Virus record (IMG/VR): IMGVR_UViG_3300021170_000008
Location: 42,135 to 106,134 of that record
Length of the DNA stretch: 64,000 nt
Strand: one strand, 5' to 3'
From: a virus
Position numbers and translations under genes: made by a program. Below are positions 58,721-64,000 of the stretch, piece by piece (position 1 is the stretch's first letter; every line of letters begins with the position of its first letter). The notes beneath the pieces are model-generated. The model was not told the DNA's origin and did not search any database. It saw nothing but the letters and a program-made list of their open reading frames with translations.

Positions 58721-59187
58721 AGTTCGATAGCGCGTTTCCCGCCGTTGGCGCGGACTTCGGCTGGATCCACAGTTGGCTCTTCTGGTTTCATACTGGCGAC
58801 CTTGGACATCGCCTCCTGGATCTGTGCTTGCTTTGCGGTCTGTTCCATCTGGCGGATCTGCTCCCAGTAGCGCCGCTCCATAAGCTGGCGGACATCTTCT
58901 GCGGTTGTCTCTGGCTGCGGCGGCACCCAGATCCCAGTAGTCGTTAGAGTGGGATAGGTGATCGTGTTCGGCGAAACGTAGACGTTCTGGAGAGAGCCCC
59001 AGCCGGTGACGCTCTCGGCATTATTCGAAAGATTCGAAAGCGAGTTATTCGAAGCCGTCTGCGCCTGCTGCTGACCGGCCCACTCCGCGAACCCTACAGC
59101 GCTGACGGCGTTCTCGCTTCCGTCCGTCAATCCATTCATGAAAGATCCTAGCATATACCGTGCTCCCATGGCTGATGCTTTCCCCAT
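58717..59187 (-). CDS. Unrecognised protein ending R-A-N-G-G-K-R-A-I-E-L
   Basis: 156 residues from ATG 59187, which lies six bases after a -10 box. Middle rich in Asn/Ser/Gln, then helix. Start overlap with the next gene (4 bp). Confidence 0.55.
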   Translation of the reverse strand: MGKASAMGARYMLGSFMNGLTDGSENAVSAVGFAEWAGQQQAQTASNNSLSNLSNNAESVTGWGSLQNVYVSPNTITYPTLTTTGIWVPPQPETTAEDVRQLMERRYWEQIRQMEQTAKQAQIQEAMSKVASMKPEEPTVDPAEVRANGGKRAIEL

Positions 59188-59193
59188 GTGGGC

Positions 59194-59222
59194 ATCATGA
59201 CGCATATCGACCAATACGTCAA
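59194..59222 (-). promoter_or_regulatory. Promoter for the 59187 gene
   Basis: Minus-strand TTGACG (59222-59217), 17-bp spacer, CATGAT (59199-59194), GCCCAC, ATG. Confidence 0.55.
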
Positions 59223-59280
59223 GCAAAAACAAATCGCCACCGCCCAGACAGGCACGGTGGCGATAGGCTCCGTGACAGGA

Positions 59281-59574
59281 TTACGGTTTGCGCGGGCCAG
59301 CCGGAGGCGGAACCACCGGGACCGGCGTTCCCGGAGGCGTGGTGTTGATCGCGGTCAACTGCGCCTGGATCTGCGTGGTCTGCGCCTGGATGGCATCCAG
59401 CGTAGCCTGATCGGCGGGGGTGATATCCCCAGGCGAGTTCTGGAGCGTGGTGATCAGGGCATCCAGAGCCGCGACACCGGTTGCGATGTTGTTAATCGCC
59501 GTGACCAAACTGTTCAAAACGCTAGTTTCGGCGGCTGCGAACGCCTGAATAGCTGCTGAGTTTGTGACTGACAT
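59281..59574 (-). CDS. Small coiled-coil protein
   Basis: 97 residues from ATG 59574 (AAGGAGAA upstream). Helical with D-I-T-P-A-D-Q-A-T-L-D-A-I-Q-A-Q-T, Pro-rich end. Paralogue of the 59641 protein. Confidence 0.6.
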   Translation of the reverse strand: MSVTNSAAIQAFAAAETSVLNSLVTAINNIATGVAALDALITTLQNSPGDITPADQATLDAIQAQTTQIQAQLTAINTTPPGTPVPVVPPPAGPRKP

Positions 59575-59640
59575 TAAATTTCTCCTTATTAGTTTGAGTA
59601 ATTGTTCTTTCAGAGATTGTGACATGATCTCCGATTTCTT

Positions 59641-59937
59641 TCAAGAGCCAGGAGGCTTAGTTGAGATTGCGTTTGCCTCGTCGAGCGCGGCCTTAGTCTG
59701 AGCTTGCAGGTCATCGAGCGCCTTTTGATCCTCTGGCGTGATAGCCGAGCCAGTACCCGACATCCCTAAGAATGCAGATATCGATTCCAGTTGAGTCTGA
59801 ATTGAGTCCTGGCCCTTTTGGGCGAGGGTTTGATTGCTGATGATCTCATCTAGTTTTTTAACTATGTCCTTGTTGCCGCCATGATTTTCCACGGCATCAA
59901 TGAACACATCAGAAATAGTATTGAAGATACTAGGCAT
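59641..59937 (-). CDS. Small coiled-coil protein
   Basis: 98 residues from ATG 59937 (CAGGAGG six bases upstream; ATG overlaps the intein gene end). Contains A-I-T-P-E-D-Q-K-A-L-D-D-L-Q-A-Q-T, as in the 59281 protein. Confidence 0.6.
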   Translation of the reverse strand: MPSIFNTISDVFIDAVENHGGNKDIVKKLDEIISNQTLAQKGQDSIQTQLESISAFLGMSGTGSAITPEDQKALDDLQAQTKAALDEANAISTKPPGS

Positions 59938-61807
59938 TCGGGACCTCCTGGGCGGCGATGGCTTGGGTTCCGGGGGTGTATGTAGAACGTATGCGCTGCG
60001 AAAGCGGTATCTTACGAAGTGCTCTACGTGAACCAATATATGGACGAGCCCGCATCTTCGCGTCTGCTTCTGTCCGTGCAGTCGTCTGCTGCCACCCCGC
60101 ATTGAGATTATTCAAATCCAAAAAACTAATGTAACCGCCTGGAGATAGTTGTAGTGGTGCTGTTAACTTTCCGGTTACTGTAGGCCCCCTGAAGTCAAAG
60201 GGGCCATTAGATCCTGGCTGGAACCAATCCGGAGTAACAAAAGAAGAAACAGGCACACTAGTCCCTGCACCGACCCAACCAGCAGGGATCGTTATAGCGT
60301 ACCCATCCGCATCAGCTTCAACTGCATCGCAATTTTCATAAGCATACAGAATTGAGTCAACCTGCGCTGATAAATTTACATGCGGGTCAATACCCATCTC
60401 GCAATTGTGGACGAACACGCCAGAGCCGATAGCGAAATTGTGATACCTATCCACGGTAAGGTCATATACATCCGCAGTTCCACACGATTCTATGCTCACC
60501 ACCTTATGGTTTACAGCGCCAACACAAAGAGAGCAAGTCGGTTCCGTCAGGCCCCTCGCCTCATGCCACCGCGCATGGAGAGACCTACGCCTGCCTAGGT
60601 TCATCTTTTCCATAGCCTCTGGATTGGACCGCAGAAGATCCATGGCCTTCTTCCCAGCTACGGTAGCAACGGCACGATGCTTCTCGGATTTGTTGTATGC
60701 GGTTATATTCTGGCGAGCAACTTCACGCCGCCCTGGAGCACCAGCTAGTTCAGCTAGACGTTTACGGCCAGCTTCAGATCTTGCCCAGGCCCCTAGGTAT
60801 GCGCCACGCTTTTCGCGTTCTTCTTTAGTATAAAAGCGCTGCATGTCAGACTTGTGCTTCTCGGACTTGTTATAGGCCACCAATGAAGCCTTACCGCGCT
60901 CCCCCATCTTCCGTCTGTTCTCCGGTGAGATCTTACGCGGCGTCCCCTTCGCCTCAAACGCCCGACGATGCTCGTCGATGTGGGCGGCATGGATTTCCTG
61001 ATGAGCCTTCCAAGTAAGTACTTGGATATTATCGGGAGAATTATTGAACCGATTGAAGTCCGCATGGTGTCGAACGTAACCACTGGAGCAGTATGGCACC
61101 ACCATTCTATGCGTGAAAACCCAGCCATCCACAGACGGAATATACACTTGCTCGTATTCCTTGGAATCTTTGTTATTTGGGTCTATTGGCTCTAGACGCC
61201 TATAGAGCGGCATCAAAGAATCTCCGTTAGCTAAACTTGCGGCCTTGCGGTAAGAACCATCGCGCATCAGGAATGGATGGTCCGCCGTACACTTCACCGT
61301 TGATCCGTCGTCCATCGTAACCGTGACAACTTCTCGATGGCCGGTCATCCTAGCGGAGTGAGCCAATCCAGGCCGTAAGCTGCCATCTTCCTTACAGGAG
61401 TAAACCCAAAACTTTTCCCTGCCGACAAGATCCTTAATCTGTACCTTTGTCCCGTCCAGCAGGGGGACTATGGTTTCACCGTCTAGGCATAATTCGTGAC
61501 TTACTGTTCGCTCGATGCTGCTTCCATCCGCTAGTGTCGTCTCGACGAACGCCTGACCGAGAGGGAGGCCCGCAGGGCTGACATCATGGACGCCTAGTTC
61601 TCCAGCCTGCGTGGCGTTATCCATAAGGAAAAGTGTCCAGTGATCCAGACTTGGATTGGACCCAGATGGAGTGTAGTATATCCTTGCATTGAATCCCCAG
61701 ATTGGATAGAGATCCCGAGTTACCTGGATCTGTAATGCGTTCGCCAGGACCGGCAGATCGGCGTCTTTGTAGGCGGTCGATTTGTTAACGATAGAGATGC
61801 CGATCAT
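59930..61807 (-). CDS. Putative zinc metalloprotease-like protein split by an intein
   Basis: 625 residues; the exteins join to about 263. Host motif after splicing is V-S-H-E-L-C-E-M-G-I-D-P, resembling the H-E-x-x-E-x-x-x-D-P zinc-binding site of secreted metalloprotease-like proteins. The intein is inserted inside this motif and so blocks it until splicing. Located in the lysis/exported region. Confidence 0.75.
   Translation of the reverse strand: MIGISIVNKSTAYKDADLPVLANALQIQVTRDLYPIWGFNARIYYTPSGSNPSLDHWTLFLMDNATQAGELGVHDVSPAGLPLGQAFVETTLADGSSIERTVSHELCLDGETIVPLLDGTKVQIKDLVGREKFWVYSCKEDGSLRPGLAHSARMTGHREVVTVTMDDGSTVKCTADHPFLMRDGSYRKAASLANGDSLMPLYRRLEPIDPNNKDSKEYEQVYIPSVDGWVFTHRMVVPYCSSGYVRHHADFNRFNNSPDNIQVLTWKAHQEIHAAHIDEHRRAFEAKGTPRKISPENRRKMGERGKASLVAYNKSEKHKSDMQRFYTKEEREKRGAYLGAWARSEAGRKRLAELAGAPGRREVARQNITAYNKSEKHRAVATVAGKKAMDLLRSNPEAMEKMNLGRRRSLHARWHEARGLTEPTCSLCVGAVNHKVVSIESCGTADVYDLTVDRYHNFAIGSGVFVHNCEMGIDPHVNLSAQVDSILYAYENCDAVEADADGYAITIPAGWVGAGTSVPVSSFVTPDWFQPGSNGPFDFRGPTVTGKLTAPLQLSPGGYISFLDLNNLNAGWQQTTARTEADAKMRARPYIGSRRALRKIPLSQRIRSTYTPGTQAIAAQEVPNA
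60404..61489 (-). mobile_element. Intein with HNH homing nuclease (362 aa)
   Basis: Block A C-L-D-G-E-T-I-V-P-L; block B C-T-A-D-H-P-F-L; block F V-Y-D-L-T-V-D-R-Y-H-N-F; end F-V-H-N followed by Cys+1. The middle holds an HNH nuclease (R-H-H-A-D-F-N-R-F-N-N-S-P-D-N-I). All splice residues are present. Confidence 0.92.
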
Positions 61808-61810
61808 GCC

Positions 61811-62011
61811 CTAATGCCTTCCGTTAACCGACGGGATGGGGACGTTACTGATGCTGCCTAGCACGCCGAATACACTAAGGAGATATAGGACTACGCAAAT
61901 TATTACGACGACATTGAGGATGTTTTTAATTTTGCCGTCCATCGGGACGTAAGTATTTACTAACCACATAAGGACCCCAATTACAATCAACGTGATGATA
62001 AGTCCAAGCAT
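61811..62011 (-). CDS. Small two-helix membrane protein (Thivi_2564-like), possible holin
   Basis: 66 residues. L-I-I-T-L-I-V-I-G-V-L-M-W-L-V-N-T-Y then M-D-G-K-I-K-N-I-L-N-V-V-V-I. This family is common in phages and is often placed in lysis regions. Confidence 0.65.
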   Translation of the reverse strand: MLGLIITLIVIGVLMWLVNTYVPMDGKIKNILNVVVIICVVLYLLSVFGVLGSISNVPIPSVNGRH

Positions 62012-62057
62012 TTTTTGTTTCTCGCTTTCGTTTTACTTAGAGTACGCCAACATCCAC

Positions 62058-62435
62058 TTACTCTCCCTCCTTGGGAGGTGACGGATTAGGCAGCGTCGTT
62101 TCCGTCTTTGTTGTTTTTTCATCCGTAACTTTGATCGTCTCCGGGGTTACGTCTATATTCCTATGGCTTTGTTCTGCGGATTTAGTCAATCCAGGCCCGG
62201 TGCCCTGCGGCACGGCTACCACCATAGTGCTGTTGCCCTGCATCATATTGATAGCAGAGATTCTTTGACCTACGGTGTATTTAATAATACCTAGTACCCA
62301 CTGTCCCCATACATTCTTCGGGGTCGGCGCAGTATTGACTGCATGAGCCACTATCCCAAGGGCCGTAGAGCCCGCAAAGAAAGTAATAAAATGCTCCCAA
62401 CTAATTACCGGATCGGCTAGTGCCGCCAACATCAT
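62058..62435 (-). CDS. Possible holin or membrane protein
   Basis: 125 residues with one or two hydrophobic segments (F-I-T-F-F-A-G-S-T-A-L-G-I-V-A-H-A) and a charged tail. Between other membrane proteins of the lysis region. Confidence 0.5.
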   Translation of the reverse strand: MMLAALADPVISWEHFITFFAGSTALGIVAHAVNTAPTPKNVWGQWVLGIIKYTVGQRISAINMMQGNSTMVVAVPQGTGPGLTKSAEQSHRNIDVTPETIKVTDEKTTKTETTLPNPSPPKEGE

Positions 62436-62457
62436 AATGTGGTTGCTCCCGTTTGGA

Positions 62458-62844
62458 TTATTTCCTCGTTACAAATGAAACCAGCCACCCCACGAGCCCA
62501 CCCAGTAGGGCGCAGAGAGTAGCCAACGCTGCCATGGTCGCCTTGATCCCATCTACCTTGCCGGTATCGCTGGCGTCCTTGAGTTCTAGCCTCATAATCC
62601 TTCCTTCGATTTCTCGGTTGCGCTCTTCAAGCGTAGAGAATCCACGCCGGACTTCTGAGGCTAGATTCCCTATATCTCTCCGAACAGTGGAGATCAGGAC
62701 AGCCGTAACCTCATTGCGCTTGACGTTTTCAAGCTGCCCCTCATTTAACTCTTCATCACTCATTCGGATCGCTCCACATGCGTCGCATAGCCCTACATCT
62801 ATCTTCGACGCAATCTCTTCGATTTCGGAATTTTTCACAATCAT
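62458..62844 (-). CDS. Coiled-coil protein with C-terminal membrane anchor
   Basis: 128 residues from ATG 62844 (GGAGG five bases upstream). Charged helix, then L-A-T-L-C-A-L-L-G-G-L-V-G-W-L-V at the end. Same layout as its neighbour; possible spanin-like pair. Confidence 0.5.
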   Translation of the reverse strand: MIVKNSEIEEIASKIDVGLCDACGAIRMSDEELNEGQLENVKRNEVTAVLISTVRRDIGNLASEVRRGFSTLEERNREIEGRIMRLELKDASDTGKVDGIKATMAALATLCALLGGLVGWLVSFVTRK

Positions 62845-62922
62845 CCTTGCCTCCAGACCATCCAGAGGCTGCTCCCGCACTTACCGGTCCATTCCAGTCC
62901 GGTCACTCAGACAACAGTATCC

Positions 62923-63336
62923 CTACTTACCGCTATATATCCTAAGAATCAGACCTACAATAAGTCCGCCACAGATCGCCGCTACGCTTGTAGCTCCTAT
63001 AGTAATGCCGATAATTCTAGACTGAAACTTAGAAAAATCATTCCGTACTTCCGCAACCCTGTCGTTTAGACGGTCCCGCTCAACATCAAACAGGGGGCGG
63101 GCAACGAACGATGATTCCTTAGCCACGGCGTCAGCGTGGGCATGGTTGAGCCGCTCAAGATGCTGCCCTAGCTCGCGCTCATGTAAAGATAGTGCCTTGT
63201 CCCTCTCACGAAGCTCTGCCGTAACAGCCTTGTCTCTTTCCAAAAATTTAGTATCAACTAGTTTATGGAAAGACTCTACGCCAGATTCGAGCCTAGCGAT
63301 CCTCTCTCCTATAGCTGCTCGGTCGCAATCTTCCAT
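62923..63336 (-). CDS. Coiled-coil protein with C-terminal membrane anchor
   Basis: 137 residues from ATG 63336. Long charged coiled coil with heptads (L-E-R-D-K-A-V-T-A-E-L-R-E-R-D-K), then a hydrophobic end V-A-A-I-C-G-G-L-I-V-G-L-I-L. Confidence 0.55.
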   Translation of the reverse strand: MEDCDRAAIGERIARLESGVESFHKLVDTKFLERDKAVTAELRERDKALSLHERELGQHLERLNHAHADAVAKESSFVARPLFDVERDRLNDRVAEVRNDFSKFQSRIIGITIGATSVAAICGGLIVGLILRIYSGK

Positions 63337-63437
63337 AACCCTAACACTGGACAATTTACTTTGTCTCCGACTCCCTCGCGGGCTGCGCCAGCAGGAACAC
63401 AGGAGACAGGCAAATAAAGGATGACCATATCGTTATG

Positions 63438-63446
63438 ATTATCGGC
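63438..63446 (-). promoter_or_regulatory. GCCGATAAT motif, copy 7
   Basis: Minus-strand GGCCGATAATCATAACGATAT just after the lysozyme stop. Confidence 0.45.
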
Positions 63447-63447
63447 C

Positions 63448-63840
63448 TTATCCTGTTACGGTTTTACCAGATGGAGAGTATTGATCAATACCTATATAAG
63501 TCCAGAGCGGGACATTCTCATCCTCGATAGCGGCCCAATTCTTAACATTGGCGATGTAGGCTTCCGTGTTGTTGTTGTCTGTCGGCGGAGCCCATATCGA
63601 GATAAGCTGCCGTAACGTATTCCCCTCCGCTATGTGCAGCGAAACGACATGCGCCGCCCCAGCTACCCCTTGCTGGCGTGTGGGAGGTAGCCAAAAACCG
63701 CCCTGCATCGGGATAATTACGCCATAGGGAGTGCCCTTGAGCCACGGCGCTGCCCGAAGATTCCCTGGATTTGTGTGATCCGCAGGCATCCCTTCTTGCC
63801 GAAAAATGGCTGCGATCAGGCGTTGGATTAGATCCCCCAT
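63448..63840 (-). CDS. Lysozyme-like peptidoglycan hydrolase
   Basis: 130 residues. I-F-R-Q-E-G followed by H-T-N-P-G-N-L-R, then Q-G-V-A-G-A-A-H and L-I-S-I-W-A-P-P-T-D-N-N-N-T-E-A-Y-I match small muramidase/transglycosylase-like phage proteins, with the Glu of R-Q-E-G as likely catalytic residue. Probable endolysin or virion hydrolase. Confidence 0.7.
   Translation of the reverse strand: MGDLIQRLIAAIFRQEGMPADHTNPGNLRAAPWLKGTPYGVIIPMQGGFWLPPTRQQGVAGAAHVVSLHIAEGNTLRQLISIWAPPTDNNNTEAYIANVKNWAAIEDENVPLWTYIGIDQYSPSGKTVTG
63476..63493. promoter_or_regulatory. 18-bp dispersed operator, copy H
   Basis: GAGTATTGATCAATACCT at the 3' end of the lysozyme gene. Confidence 0.6.
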
Positions 63841-63843
63841 GGT

Positions 63844-64000
63844 TTAGTGAACCACCTTTCCAGGGAATACCGTCCCGCCTGAGGTCACAGCCCGGCTGGT
63901 TACGGGTGCGACGGGGGCGACATCTCCAGCCGAAGGCGCAAGTAGGCGTGTAGATATAGTTGAATTACCGCCATCCCTGAATACAGCCAAAAAGTAACCT
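63844..64000 (-). CDS. 3' end of an unrecognised protein (continues beyond window)
   Basis: Open frame to the edge ending G-G-T-V-F-P-G-K-V-V-H, three bases before the lysozyme start. Val/Pro/Thr-rich. No identification. Confidence 0.5.
   Translation of the reverse strand, partial: GYFLAVFRDGGNSTISTRLLAPSAGDVAPVAPVTSRAVTSGGTVFPGKVVH

Noticed and set aside
1-64000. CRISPR array, rRNA, insertion sequence or integrase
   Set aside because: No direct-repeat array, rRNA segment, transposase or integrase could be found in the window.

Overview
This window is a large part of the genome of a tailed dsDNA bacteriophage, with podovirus-like virion genes. It carries a portal, terminase, major capsid and scaffold, several head-tail adaptor-like proteins, beta-propeller tail proteins, a lysis region and about 34 tRNA genes. 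The host is not stated. A phage-encoded PEP-CTERM surface protein, several exported proteins whose signal peptides end in A-L-A-Q, a lipoprotein and promoters of the TTGACA-17-TATAAT kind point to a Gram-negative soil or freshwater bacterium. Acidobacteriota is my guess, at low confidence.

Layout. (1) 1-7524, + strand: replication and recombination (DnaB-like helicase end, RNA ligase, DUF968-like nuclease, RusA resolvase, HAD-like pseudoenzyme). A sugar-modification cassette follows (TPR-glycosyltransferase, GT4 glycosyltransferase, methyltransferase), interrupted by an HNH gene and an HNH remnant. (2) 7574-11624, + strand: the most unusual locus. A TROVE/VWA Ro60 (Rsr) protein is flanked by five Y RNAs that I found from their conserved Ro60-binding helix. 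Two of these carry tRNA-like modules in permuted order. An AAA+ ATPase with its own promoter follows, then a strong terminator. (3) 11595-46494, mostly - strand: virion proteins, from internal virion proteins through tail, adaptors, capsid, scaffold and portal to terminase. It is interrupted by HNH genes and a short + strand pair at 17240-18006, and has a convergent DNA methyltransferase at 43.0-43.8 kb. (4) 46.5-54.5 kb, - strand: a tRNA cluster whose anticodons cover all 20 amino acids, including an initiator tRNA. Between the tRNAs lie HNH genes, small zinc-ribbon proteins, a release-factor-like gene with an in-frame amber codon, a SLOG-type protein and the PEP-CTERM gene. (5) 54.6-64.0 kb, - strand: exported proteins (malectin-like, lipoprotein), an intein-split putative metalloprotease, small membrane proteins and a lysozyme-like protein.

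How it fits together. The phage appears to bring much of its own translation equipment (tRNAs, release-factor-like protein) together with an RNA-chaperone particle (Ro60 with Y RNAs), an RNA ligase and an AAA+ ATPase; together these suggest control of, or repair during, host RNA decay. Control signals recur along the genome. They are an 18-bp near-palindrome (AAGTATT-n4-AATACTT) at gene borders with half-sites inside promoter spacers, a TCCGATAAT motif before late - strand genes, and several promoters that place the expected transcription start exactly on the start codon (leaderless mRNAs).
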